Assembly (NCBI GenBank): GCA_014218235.1
Contig: CM024766.1
Location: 54,793,545-54,857,544 of the forward strand
Direction of reading: 5' to 3'
From: Colocasia esculenta
Lineage: Eukaryota > Streptophyta > Magnoliopsida > Alismatales > Araceae
DNA: 64,000 nt
Of this stretch, positions 43,296 to 54,765 are shown one piece after another. A program made the position numbers and the translations under genes. The notes beneath the pieces were generated by a model. It made no database searches. It had not been told where the DNA came from and worked only from the letters and a program-made list of their open reading frames with translations. Position 1 is the stretch's first letter. Each line of letters starts with the position of its first letter.

Positions 43296-43871
43296 CTACT
43301 CAAACAATTGGGAATACTTCTTCATCATAGCATCCTCAAGCTCCCATGTAGCCTTCTCTTGCGAGAAGTTTCTCCAAAGCACCTTCATGAACGCAATGCT
43401 CTTATTCCAGAGATGTTGAACCTTCCGATCCAGAATAGCTACTGGTTGCTCAACATATGATAGATCTGGCTGAATCTCCACTAGCTCACGACTCATAACA
43501 TGAGATGGATCTCGGACATACTTCCTGAGGATAGATAAGTGGAAAACATGGTGAACACTAGCTAACACCGATGGTAAAGCTAGCTCATATGCCACGCTGC
43601 CCAAACGTCTGAGAATCTCATACGGGCCAATGAATCTAGGAATTAATTTATTATGCCTACCAAATCTGACAACACCTCGAGTAGGCGAAATCTTCAGAAA
43701 GACATGCTCGCCAACCTCAAACTCTAAATCCTTCCTTCTGTTGTCGGCGTAACTCTTCTGCCTATCCTGCGCCACAACAAGCATCTTCCTGATAAGCCAG
43801 ATCTTATCTGAAGTCTCCTGCACTAACTCCAGACCAATCAACTGCCTATCATCAGTCTCCTCCCAACACAA
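43296..43871 (-). CDS. pol: Integrase C-terminus and chromodomain, minus-strand Tekay
   Basis: 191 open residues containing KSYADNRRKDLEFEVGEHVFLKI split across the GPY module (PRFIGPYEILRRLGSVAYEL), then the chromodomain ILDRKVQHLWNKSI and ATWELEDAMMKKYSQLFE. One base is missing at about 43869 relative to the plus-strand copy, which separates it from the catalytic core. Confidence 0.9.
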   Translation of the reverse strand: MCWEETDDRQLIGLELVQETSDKIWLIRKMLVVAQDRQKSYADNRRKDLEFEVGEHVFLKISPTRGVVRFGRHNKLIPRFIGPYEILRRLGSVAYELALPSVLASVHHVFHLSILRKYVRDPSHVMSRELVEIQPDLSYVEQPVAILDRKVQHLWNKSIAFMKVLWRNFSQEKATWELEDAMMKKYSQLFE

Positions 43872-44176
43872 GGAGATCTACAAGGCCGCCCATACAACGC
43901 CTCAAATGGAGCCATACCAATACTCGCATGAAAACTGTTGTTATATGCGAACTCCACAAGAGGTAAATGATGCTCCCAATCACCCTTCCGATCCAACACC
44001 CATGCTCTCAACATATCCTCGAGCGTCTGGAAAGTCCTCTCGGACTGTCCATCTGTCTGGGGATGGAACGCCGAACTAAGCTTCAATTTAGAACCCAAAG
44101 CATCCTGAAGACCCTTCCATAACCTTGAAGTAAATCTCGGATCTCGATCTGAAATGATCGACTTTGGCACACCATG
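43838..44176 (-). pseudogene. pol: Integrase core, second half (left of LARD insertion)
   Basis: It encodes GVPKSIISDRDPRF with the second catalytic Asp, GQSERTFQTLEDMLRA with the catalytic Glu, and FAYNNSFHASIGMAPFEALYG. The upstream end at 44176 is the LARD insertion site (CCATG). The first catalytic Asp is on the other side, at 53220. Confidence 0.9.
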
Positions 44177-47100
44177 TGTAATGTAGCGCGTTTTTCGGAT
44201 CTTCGTGGATCGTCGTTTAGTGGTCATTCGGATCTACATTTACTGGTTTTAGTATGGTGCTCATGACCAATGTGGGGTCATTGAGCATTGGTCGTGTTTT
44301 CCGAGCGTGTGTGGGACTTAGTGGGCCGGCAGGTTAGGCTCATAGTGCCCGTTGGTTCACTGGATGTGAACGCAACGAGGGTGTAGGTTGCGTTCTGAAT
44401 GCGACAGCCCTGGTGGTCGTATTCTTGATGCCGCTATTTGGGTCGACGTCTGCATGCGTGCCACGTGTCACGCACAGGGCTGAGCTTGCTGACGTCGGGA
44501 GTGGGAAGGCGACGCCCTAGTCCGTCGTGACAAGATCACGATGGGGAGGTACGTCGCGATCCCAACCGCTGTGCATTTTTAAGGAAGTTTGGTCGTATAG
44601 AGCTTTCACAAGCTCTGTTCGACCAGGGAAGGAGATACTGTGGTTTCGTTGGTCAATTTGGCATTTCGGTGTCGTGTTCGGCCCACTCTCGACGCGAGGA
44701 CGTCTTATGGAGCGGGGGAGACGTCGTGCCATAGCCAGATTGCGTGTTCTTCGTGAAGGTAGGGAGTTCAACATTGATTTGTTATGTGGATTGCGCGCTA
44801 GCTTGTTTACCGCTTTAAAAATAGTAGATACCATGTCTAGGAGGTGAAATGAGCATGAAAACTGGGTTCAAACTGTGTTTAGGGTGGTTTGCATGGAAAA
44901 TCCAGAGAGGGTTCCCGGATTTGGGTTTTCGCATGAGAAGGCGACAGGCCTGGCTGTCGCGACCAGGTCGTGATAGGCCGACCCGTCGCGACAAGGTTTC
45001 CTATCGCGCCATGTCAGGGTGACGTGATCAGAAGGCGACATTGTCCTCTGTCGGGACCATAGCTGAGTAGTCTTGTGGTGGTTGTTTCATTCGATTATCG
45101 TTTAATTATTGTGCATGGCAATGCCAGTGATGCATTGGCACTGGTAGGGCTCTGTGAGCATGGTTAGCGTGTCACTTGTGTTGTTTACATGATAAGGGTG
45201 GTGCTCACAAAGTGAGCATGCTTTTACGTGGCATTTATATGGTTTGAATGTCCTGCATGTGTGTGCATGGCTAGTGGTTTGACATTATGATTTACCTTGT
45301 ATAGTTAGTTTGAGGTAATTGGGCAGTGAAGGTCATGTGTGGACCTAGCCCTAGTCTATTGTTGTCTTTTAAAGAGTATTATAATAATTTATGTATTAAG
45401 TGGTGTATGTGGCAAGGAGGTCACATGGTAACCAATGATAGGCCAATTTATGATTGGTTATCATGATTTATATGTGTGTTGGTGTGGGGTAGCTTGTAGG
45501 TCACAGGGTGTGGCACCTATTCCGGAATACCTCTTCAGTTGGGTGCCCTAGGTTCTATGTGAGCCAGGCACGTGTGTATGTGCTCGGGGCTTGTCCCGGT
45601 ACAATGGTACTGTCGAGCTCTATGTCATCTTCCTAGACACCCTCGCTCTCTGGGAGAGTTGTCGTCTGGCTGAGAGAAAGACGGCAGAGGATAGCGACTT
45701 ATGAGAGTTTGTTGTTTGGTCGCTTGTAGCGCGCTCGTAGCTGGGGGGTTACAGACACCAGTAGACGTACTGGGCCCCGGCTAGTCCTAGTTTCCAGTGC
45801 CTCACTTTAGGGAGCTTAGGCCAGAGTCCCTAAAGGTGTCAGGCATGGGCCTGCGGAGTGTGTGACCTGCAGGTGTGGTGGTTTGGTTGCTATCCATAGT
45901 TCTTTGGCTTTACTTGTGGTTGTGGAGCGACAGTTGGACCTTACGTCCATGGCTGCGAGACTGAGAGGTAGTTCTTGTGTTGTGTTGTCCAGGTTGGATA
46001 CTGGTTTGATCAGCCATTAGTTCGTTCCCGTGTGGTGGCGTCATTCCTTTCCGACTCATGCTTTGCGAATGGTGGTGGCTTGTGTGTGACTCTCGGGTTG
46101 TGGTTTTACCCATTGAGGTGTGCCCTGGTGTTGGCACAGTTGTTGTTGTGGTTAGTGAGCAGAGACTCACTGGTTGTGGTTTGATCTGTGTAGTGTGCCT
46201 GTCGTTGGCACATGCATTAAGGTTTTACCTGTAGTGGAGTGCCTTGTGTTGGCACTAGTTCGGTTGTGGTTTCCGTGGTGGTACCTCGTGGCAGTAGATA
46301 TCTGTACCCTGCGTTTGTAGTGCTTTGTTGTGGTACATTGTGTACCAGTCTTTTTGGTTGTCGAGGTGGAGGTTGTGTGGTGAGACCTTCCACTTGTTGT
46401 GTTTTACCCTTCTTTGTGTAAACATCCAAATAAGGTTTTAAGGTGTGATGGATTGGCCTCGTGGTGGCCAGTCCTGTTACTTAAGTGTGACAATCGATAT
46501 ATCGAGGTTTAAGGGTATAAAGGATTAGCTCTTAGTTAGCAGTCCTGTTACTCATGTGTTAGAGGTTCGCTAGTGAAGCTTGTAGCCTGGGCAGTGGTTG
46601 CCTGTGTGGCTTGTAGCTTAGGCGACCCGTTGTTGAGATAATGTGCCTGTGAGGCTTGTGGCCTAGGTGTTTCAGTTGTTGGCCGGAGTAGTAGTGCTGT
46701 GCTAGTCCTGTGGTTCCTCTTTCCTTCGGTGGAATATGTTGTTGTGTATGAATTGTTAATTAAATTGTTGTTTATTATAAATGTTGTGAGCATGCCATGG
46801 TTTGGCTTTTAGTGTTGCCAGTGAGACCCTCTGGGGTTGAGGTTCTTTTGTGTTGTGGTTTTCGGGTCGTCCCTTACTGAGCCAGTGACTTGTTGAGGCT
46901 CACTCCCTTACAGTTCTTTTCAGGGTTTACCGTTGGTGTGGCTTGCAGAGGTGTCGTAACAGACTTGTACCACCAACAGTAGTATTAGATGAGTTGTGTG
47001 AGCTTGTGCTCCCTCGGAGTATGCCCCAGATAGTTGTACTCTATTTAATTTGGACATGTAATAATGTACTGGGACAGTTGTAAATTGTTATCTGCAGATA

Positions 47101-47260
47101 TGAGCACATGTACTTTCTTGTGTCTCTTACTGTTGTGGTTTGTCTTTTATATTTTCCTGGACACGTGTGTGCGATATTCCTTGTGAGACTTCGGTCTGTT
47201 CGCGGGAGGCGGAATCTGGATATGGAGCCTTATTGGGCATAAGTATCCAGGGCCGTCACA
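44177..47260 (+). mobile_element. LARD 5' LTR, 3084 bp
   Basis: It is G/T-rich on the plus strand. Around 44940-45010 are CGCGAC-type repeats with the hairpin GCGACAG-GCCTGG-CTGTCGC. A run of short hairpins occupies 46120-46480. Near the end CTGGATA (47216-47222) can pair with TATCCAG (47244-47250). Open frames here are chance frames without recognisable motifs. Confidence 0.88.
46120..46347 (+). other. Series of short hairpins in LARD LTR
   Basis: Three hairpins with identical stems GTGCC/GGCAC lie at 46120-46137, 46195-46211 and 46239-46255, followed by TGGTACA-TTG-TGTACCA at 46331-46347. The second LTR keeps most of them (about 51893-52120), but its second GTGCC stem is broken (GTGACC). 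Confidence 0.6.
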
Positions 47261-47262
47261 GT

Positions 47263-47274
47263 TGGTATCAGAGC
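47263..47274 (+). other. Primer binding site, tRNA-iMet (LARD)
   Basis: TGGTATCAGAGC starts two bases after the LTR end at 47260. Confidence 0.92.
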
Positions 47275-49159
47275 AATGGTCCAGTTAGAATATGAAAATA
47301 CATTAAGGCTATAATGTCCCAATACATGGTTTAATGTCCACTGCTGGTAGTAAGTCTGTGGTTTGTTGTGCTTTTTAGTATGGTTTTCACATGACTATAG
47401 TATATGAATTCTGTGTATAGCTGGTCAGATTAGTAGTTGTGAGTAATAGTAGAGAAATGGTATGGTTGGTGGTGTAGTGTGAGTAGTTATTGGGGTGTTA
47501 GTTGTGGTTAAAGTATAGTTAATTAAAGATTCTTTATTATAGAAATTGAAAAAATTGGTGAATTCAGTTATGAAATTCAGTAAAAAGTGTTTTAATGAGG
47601 ATTATAGTTGATAGAGATAGATATAAGGTAGTGATGTGACGGAATGATAGAGGGAATAGTGTTATAATGAGAAATAGGGTTATGTGATCAGGACTGTTAA
47701 ATGGGTGAATTGTGGCTAAGATGTGTTTGAGATTTATGTTAATAAAGTGTTAAGGAGTTGCTTAGATAATAATATGATTAATGGCATGTTAAGTTTGAAA
47801 TGATTAAGTGAGGTAGTCTAGATTGAGATGAGATGTTGGTAAGCAAAGGAGCAGTAATCAAGATGGTCCATAAGTGTGATTTGTGATTAAAAATATTTGC
47901 AGTAAAGAGTTTAAAGGCAGTGTTGATATGAATAATGAGGATAATAGAAAATCTGATATAGAAACGTATGTAAATATGTGCAGAGGTGAATAGTTGGCTA
48001 AAGAAAAGGGTAAGGAAAATAATGAGAAGTTAAAATTCTCTTGAGAATTTTATAAAAGGGATATTTTCTTAGTGAATGACAGTTTATGAAGATTTCGTAG
48101 AAAGATTTGTATGAGGTTGCAATGTTAAAGATAAGAGTAGTGGTGCCAACATTTATGTGTAGATTGTGGGAGCAGAGAAGGGAAATTGGTGTCAGAGGCA
48201 GATTGAAGTTAAAACTAAGTAATTAAAGTATGTTGAAGCTATGCAAGTTAGAATAGAAAAGGTTAAGTCCATTGACATGCAATGGGGAAGAGCAGGGTAA
48301 ATTGTGAATGGATATTTGTGAATGAGCTGTAACAGTGAAATTGTTTATGATTGGCAGTAAATTAGCAATGTGGAATAAAGGAATCAAGTAGAATAAATCA
48401 TGGTATTTAACGAAAATAGTTTCAGCTTATAGCTATGTCAGTATTTTAATAAGAAGGATTGCGAGATAAATGGCACCTTGAGATTAGTCAGCTAGTAGAC
48501 TAGTTAAGAGAAATATTTTGTAGAAATGGTATTATACCATTGATAGTAAAGATAAAGTTTAGTATTAATGATCAGATGAGGAGAAAGAATATGGCAGAAT
48601 ATAGAACAAAGATAATCAGATGGTTTAGAAAATGTGTAGTAGGAATTTGTGTAATGGTATGCAGTAAGGTGGTCCAGATGAATAAATGAATTTTGTTATA
48701 AGAATATTTCCGAAATTTGAAGTAAAGTTATAATAACTCAATTAAAGAATAGTGAGTAGATTAAGGTGTAGCAAAAGAGAACAGGAAAAGGTGTGGAGCA
48801 GTATAATCAGTTTAATGGTAAAGAAAATTTGAGATTTGATGTCATATAATTGAGCAAGGTTTGGGTAAAGGTAAAAGTAAATTTTTGGATATATGTAACA
48901 ATGAGAATAGAAGATGTAAAAAGATATGAGTTTGGTTTGTTGAGTCAATCAGGGAATATTGTTGGAATATGTCAAGATTTAAAATCCAGTGTAATATAGA
49001 TATAGCAGAAGAAAGAATAGGGAGAGTTAATTAAATGGTGTAATTATATGATAAGAGAAATGTAAAGTTAGCTAGAAAGCATGATTTAAAGCAGGATAAG
49101 TTACTAGTGAATTAATGGAATCTAGAATTCATGAAATATTTTACGAAATGTTCAGTATG

Positions 49160-49185
49160 ATCAGAGTAGCGCAGCGGAAGCGTGG
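49160..49185 (+). pseudogene. Initiator tRNA-Met 5' fragment
   Basis: The 26 bases from ATCAGAGTAGCGCAGCGG to GCGTGG match the first 26 bases of plant initiator tRNA-Met, as I know it, with one difference (A for G at position 9). They cover the acceptor 5' strand, the D-arm and the A-box promoter. The next ~24 bases match the anticodon arm only weakly (about 14 of 24), mostly with T where the tRNA has C. No cloverleaf can form, so this is a fragment, not a tRNA gene. Confidence 0.75.
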
Positions 49186-49834
49186 AAGGTTTAATATTCA
49201 TAGGTTATCCGAAGTTTAAGTAATTAAAATAAAATTGAAGGTTTGTGCGCAATTAAGCAAAGAAGCAAGGGTTCCTAGTCAGATATGAGTTGAAGTAGTT
49301 GGTGCAGAATGGTCAGAGGAGGTAGAAAATCCAAAAGTGATATTATAAATCTTGCAGGAAATAAGCAATTGAGAATATGAAGATAGATTAAGCAAAGTAA
49401 TGGTTAATGGTCATAAGTAAATAATGGAATGGTACCAAGAAATTTTAAAAAAAATTAAGCAGGGTTAGTATAGTAGAGTATCCAAAGAAAACAAAGTGAA
49501 ATGATTTCAGCAAGAAAATGGCCCAGAAAGAAATGTTGCAAACACAACCAGGAAATTGTGGAAGTAGGTTGAGTCCAACGAGATAAAGTGCCAACTGCAG
49601 GATAGAATCGCTTATAGTCGAAAAGTAAGGAATGGAAAACTGAATCCATGGAATAAAGCGGTTGTGGAATAAATTAAAAAGGAAAGGAAAGGCAGAACAA
49701 GCATGGAAATGGATAGATGGATCGGTTAGTATAGATGGTTTGAAAGGAAGATGCAGACGAAGAGTATCCTACTTGTTCTGTATATGGTTTTGTTTCTTTT
49801 TAGGTGATAGTTTAGTTTATTGTGGTTCGTTTTG

Positions 49835-49852
49835 AATGTCGAGGACGACATT
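49835..49852 (+). other. Stem-loop before LARD LTR2
   Basis: AATGTCG-AGGA-CGACATT has a 7-bp perfect stem with the same loop and the same ~19-base distance to the LTR as in Tekay. Two stem pairs differ from Tekay on both sides, so pairing is kept. Confidence 0.75.
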
Positions 49853-49871
49853 CCTTTTTTGGTGATATTAA

Positions 49872-52800
49872 TGTAATGTAGCGCATTTTTCGGATCTTCA
49901 TGGATCATCGTTTAGTGGTCGTTCGGATCTACGTTTACTTGTTTTAGTATGGTGCTCATGACCAATGTGGGGTCATTGAGCCTTGGTCGTGGTTTCCAAG
50001 CGTGTGTGGGACTTAGTGGGCCGGCAGGTTAGGCCCGTAGTGCCCGTTGGTTCACTGGATGTGAATGCGACGGGGGTGTAGGTCGCATTCTAAATGCGAC
50101 AGCCCTAGTGGTTGCGTTCTTGTTGCCGCTATTTGGGTCGACGTCTGCATGCGCGCCACGTGTCGCGCACAGGGCGGAGCTTGCTGACGTCGGGAGTGGG
50201 AAGGCGACACTCTAGTTCGTCGTGACAAGGTCGCGACGGGGAGGTACGTCGCGATCCCAACCGCTATGCATTTTTAAGGAAGATTGGCCGAACAGAGCTT
50301 TCACAAGCTCTGCTCGACCAGGGAAGGAGATGTTGCGGTTTCAGTGGGCAATTCGGCGTTTCGGTGTGGTGTTCGACGGACTCTCAATGTGAGGACATCG
50401 CATGGAGCGGGGGAGACATCGTGCCGTAGCCGAATTGCGTGTTCTTTGTGAAGGTAGGGAGTTCTACCTTGATTTGTTATGTGGATTGCACGTTAGCTTG
50501 TTTACTGCTTTAAAAACAGTAGATACCATGTCTAGGAGGTGAAATGAGCATGAAAACTTTGTTTAGTGTGGTTTGCATGGAAAATCTAGAGAGGGTTCCC
50601 AGATTAGGGTTTTCGTATGAGAAGGCGACAGGCCCAGCTATCGCGACCAGGTCGCGATAGGCCGACCCATCGCGACAGGGTTTCCTATCATGTGACGCAA
50701 TCAGAAGGCGACATTGTCCTCTATCAGGACCATAGACGAATAGGCTTGTGGTGGTTGTTTTATACGATTATCGTTTAATTATTGTCGATGGCAATGCCAG
50801 TGATGCATTGGCACTGGTAGGGCTCTGTAAGCGTGGTTAGCGTGTCACTTGTGTTGTTTATGTGATAAGGGTGGTGCTCACGAAGTGAGCATGCTTTTAC
50901 ATGTCATTTATATGGTTTGAATGTCGTGCATGTGTGTGCATGGCTAGTGGTTCGATGTTATGATTTACCTTGTATAGTTAGTTTGAGGTAATTGGGTAGT
51001 GAAGGTCATGTGTGGACCTGGCCCTAGTCTATTGTTGTCTTTTAAACAGTATTATAATAATTTATGTATTAAGTGGTGTATGTGGCAAGGAGGTCACATG
51101 GTGACCAATGATAGGCCAGTTTATGATTGGTTATCATGATTTATATGTGTGTTGGTGTGGGGTAGCTTGTAGGTCACAGGGTGACCGAGGTCAAGCTATT
51201 CTCGACACATGTACCGTGGTTTGTAATAAAGAATATGTAAGTATATATATATGTCATGGTTTGTGCATTGTTGAGTGTGGTGGTCCGGCGCCTATTCCAG
51301 AATACCTCTTCAGTTGGGTGCGCCAAGTTCTGTGTGAGCGAGGCACGTGTGTGTGCTCGGGGCTTGTCCCGATACAATGGTACCGTCGAGGTCTGTGTCG
51401 TCTTCCGGGACACCCTCACTCTCAGGGAGAGTTGTTGTTTGGCTGAGGGAAAGACGGAAGAGGACAACGACTTGTGAGAGTTTGTTGTTTGGTCGCTTGT
51501 AGCGTGCTCGTAGATGGGGGGTTACGGACACTAGTAGATGTACTGGGCCCCGGCTAGTCCTAGTTTCCAGTGCCTCACTTTACGGAGCTTAGGCCAGAGT
51601 CCATAAAGGTGCCAGTCATGGGCCTGCAGGGTGTGTGACCTGCAGGTGTGATGGTTTGGTTGCTCTCCACAGTTCTTTGGCTTTACTTGTCGTTGTGGAG
51701 CGGCAGTTGGACCTTACGTCCGTGGCTGCATGACTGAGAGGTAGTTCTTGTGTTGTGTTGTCCGGGTTGGATACTGGTTTGATCAACTAGTAGTCCGTTC
51801 CCGTGTGGTGGCGTCATTCCTTTCCGAGTCGTGCTTTGCCATTGGTGGTGGCTTGTCTGTGACTCTCGGGTTGTGGTTTTACCCGTTGAGGTGTGCCCTG
51901 GTGTTGGCACAGTTGTTGTTGTGGTTAGTGAGCAGAGGCTCACTGGTTGTGGTTTAATCCGTGTGGTGTGACCATCGTTGGCACATGCGTTAAGGTTTTA
52001 CCTGTAGTGGAGTGCCTTGTGTTGGCACTAGTTCGGTTGTAGTTTCCATGGTGGTACCTCGTGGTAGTAGGTATCTGTACCCTGTGTGGGTAGTACTTTA
52101 TGCTGGTACGTTGCGTACCAGTGTTTTCGGTTGTCGAGGTAGAGGTCGTGTGGTGAGACCTTCTACTTGTTGTGTTTTACCCTTCTTTGGGTAAACATCT
52201 GAATAAGGTTTTAAGGTGTGATGGATTGGCCTCATGGTGGCCAGTCCTGTTACTTAAGTGTGACATTCGATATATCCAAGTTTAAGGTTATAAAGGATTA
52301 GCTCTTAGTTAGCAGTCCCGTTACCCGTGTGTTAGAGGTTCGCCAGTGAAGCTTGTAGCCTGGGCAGTGGTTCCCTGTGTGGCTTGTAGCTTAGGCGACC
52401 CGTTGTTGAGATAATGTGCCTGTGAGGCTTATGGCCTAGGCGTTCCAGTTGTTGGCCGGACTAGTAGTGTTGTGCTAGTCCTGTGGTTCCTCTTTCCTTC
52501 CGTGGAATATGTGGTTGTGTATGAATTGTTAATTAAATTGTTGTTTATTATAAATGTTGTGAGCATGCCATGGTTTGGCTTTTAGTGTTGCCAATGAGAC
52601 CCTCTGGGGTTGAGGTTCTTTTGTGTTGTGGTTCTTGGGTAGTCCCCTACTCAGCCAGTGACTTGTTGAGGCTTATTCCCTTACAGTTCTTTTCAGGGTT
52701 TACTGTTGGTGTGGCTTGCGGAGGTGTCGTAACAGACTTGTACCACCAGCAGTAGTATTAGATGAGTTATGTGAGCTTGTGCTCCCTTGGGGTATGCCCT

Positions 52801-53033
52801 ATGTAGTTGTACTCTATTTAATTTGGACATGTAATAATGTACTGGGACAGTTGTAAATTGTTATATGCAGATATGAGCACATGTACTTTCTTGTGTCTCT
52901 TATTGTTATGGTTTGTCTTTTATATTCTTACTGGACACGTGTGTGAGATATCCCTTGCGAGACTTCAGTCCATTCGCGACAGGCGGATCTGGATATAGAG
53001 CCTTATTGGGCATAAGTATCCAGGGCCGTCACA
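49872..53033 (+). mobile_element. LARD 3' LTR, 3162 bp
   Basis: Closely similar to the 5' LTR. It differs by a ~105-base segment at about 51183-51288 (including a short (TA)n) that is absent from LTR1 near 45505, and by a deletion near 50690. It ends GGGCCGTCACA at 53033, followed by CCCTG. Confidence 0.88.
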
Positions 53034-53569
53034 CCCTGCAACCTAACAAAACTACTAACATACAACCTAGCCAAACTCTCAACAGACTGCTTCTTCTTCA
53101 TAGGCAAGAAATGTGTAGTCTTAGAAAATCTATCTACTATCACCCAAATCGAGTCATTTCCCCTAACTAACCTGGGTAAACCCATTACAAAATCCATAGT
53201 GATGGCCTCCCACTTCCACACTGGGATCTCCATGTTCTGCATAAGACCAGATGGTCGCTGCCGCTCGGCCTTCACTTGCTGGCATACTAAACACCTGGAT
53301 ATAAAATCCGCCACATCCTTCTTCATGCCAGACCACCAAAATGATCTCTTCAAATCCTGGTACATCTTAGTGTTACCTGAATGAATAGAGAATCTCGACC
53401 TATGAGCTTCTGCTAGAACATGCTCACGGACATCCACTACATTGGGAACACAGACTCGGTGATGAAATCTAATCACGCCATCCTCATCTCGAGTAATTCC
53501 CGCCTTGCCCACTAACTCCTGAAGTCTAGGGTCAGCTTTCTGCTGCTCAATAACCTCATCCAACATTGT
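53034..53569 (-). pseudogene. pol: Integrase N-half of minus-strand Tekay (right of LARD)
   Basis: It encodes LDEVIEQQKADPRL, the zinc finger EAHRSRFSIHSGN with SRCLVCQQ and the first catalytic Asp in TMDFVMGLP, to LYVSSFVRLQG, where the LARD interrupts. The frame is open from 53566 to the junction. Confidence 0.9.
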
Positions 53570-53572
53570 AGA

Positions 53573-54765
53573 CTAGATAGACAACTGAGCCACGAAAGCC
53601 TGACATACTAATGGCTCTAACACAGTCATCACACAAGAAGCATCCTTCAACATCTTCCAATCCTGCTGGAGTAAAGACCTCTTCCAACTAAGAGCATCCG
53701 CCATGACATTCGCCTTCCCTGGATGATATTGAAGATCGAAGTCGTAGTCCTTGAGGAATTCAATCCATCTTCTCTGCTGCAAGTTTAATTCCATCTGTGA
53801 GAAGAGATACCTCAAACTCTTGTGGTCAGTGAACACCTCAAATCTGACACCATAAAAATAGTGCCTCTAAATCTTTAGTGCATGCACCACTGCCACAAGT
53901 TCCAAATCATGAGTCAGATAGTTACGCTCATGCTCCTTCAACTAAAGAGAAGCATACGCCACTACCCTTCCCTGCTACATGAACACACTGTCTAAACCAA
54001 TCTAAGACGCATCTGAATAGATGGCAAAACCCTCTACACCACTCGGAAAAATCAACAATGATGCAGAAGTAAGCTTAGCCTTTAATAACTGAAAGCAACT
54101 CTCACACTCCTCGGACCAGACAAACTTCACACCCTTCCTGGTTAGCTTAGTTAAAGGTGCGGCGATAGATGCAAACCCGTCAATGAATTGCCGATAGTAG
54201 CCCGCTAAACCAAGGAAACTCCGAATCTTCGATGGGGTCCTGGGAATCTCCCAATCTAATACAGCCTGGACCTTTGCTGGATCAACTGCTATACCAGCAC
54301 CGGAGATAACATGCCCAAGGAAATGAACCTCGCGCATCCAAAAATCGCACTTGCTGAATTTTGGATACAACTTGTGCTTTCGGAGAACTTCCAAAACAAC
54401 CCTCAAATGCTGACGGTGTGTGGTCTCATCCACCAACACATCGTCGATGAATACTACAACAAAACTATCTAGATAAGGCCTAAACACCCTATTCATGAGA
54501 TCCATGAACGCTGCAGGGGTGTTGGTTAGACCAAATGGGAGAACTAAAAACTCATAATGTCCATAACAAGTCCTAAAGGCCGTCTTGGGCACATCTTCAC
54601 TCCTAATCCTTAACTGATGATAGCCAGATCGTAGATCAATCTTAGAAAATACTAATGCATTCTGCAACTGGTCAAATAGATCATCAATTCGCGGTAAGGG
54701 ATACCTGTTCTTCACAGTCACCTGGTTGAGCTTCCTATAATCGATGCACAAGCTGAGTGATTATG
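53573..54765 (-). pseudogene. pol: RT and RNase H of minus-strand Tekay
   Basis: RT is open from 54751 to 54002: LCIDYRKLNQVTVKNRYPLP, KIDLRSGYHQLRI, LPFGLTNTPAAF, FIDD and FLGHVISGAGIAVDPAKV. Three codons after FIDDVLV (YSP) are missing. RNase H is interrupted by stops (53836-54001) but keeps FTDHKSLRYLFSQ and HPGKANVMADALS. At 54765 the RT start is replaced by the inserted patch. Confidence 0.9.

Larger units (their letters stand above)
47275..49871 (+). other. LARD interior: non-coding, strongly C-depleted
   Basis: 2.6 kb with no gag or pol motif in any frame. The plus strand is rich in G and A but almost without C: in 47581-47760 I count 54 G and 4 C. It contains a tRNA-iMet-like segment (49160-49185) and, at its 3' end, the stem-loop 49835-49852. 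There is no recognisable polypurine tract at the LTR2 border, which reads TTTTTTGGTGATATTAA. Confidence 0.8.
44177..53033 (+). mobile_element. Non-autonomous LTR element (LARD-like), 8857 bp
   Basis: Two 3.1-kb LTRs (44177-47260 and 49872-53033, TGTAATGTAGCGC to GGGCCGTCACA) flank a 2.6-kb interior with a tRNA-iMet primer site but no gag or pol. The flanks are CCATG (44172-44176) and CCCTG (53034-53038), a 5-bp target duplication with one mismatch. It lies inside integrase of the minus-strand Tekay, in opposite orientation. The LTR ends and the pre-LTR stem-loop relate it to the Tekay chromoviruses, whose proteins may have mobilised it. Confidence 0.9.

Noticed and set aside
46331..46347. Apparent compensatory change in the GGTAC hairpin between the two LARD LTRs (ACA-TTG-TGT against ACG-TTG-CGT)
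   Set aside because: Both differences are CpG-to-TpG/CpA changes at the two ends of a palindrome, so methylation decay explains them without selection for pairing.
45910..46793. Minus- and plus-strand open frames in the LARD LTR (repeated near 51683-52194)
   Set aside because: Low-complexity Thr/Ser/Gln or Val/Gly/Cys products without motifs; they follow the G/T-rich composition and differ between the two LTRs.
47275..49871. Decayed gag-pol in the LARD interior
   Set aside because: No protease, RT or integrase motif is recognisable in any frame, and the composition is unlike the coding strand of the Tekay elements.
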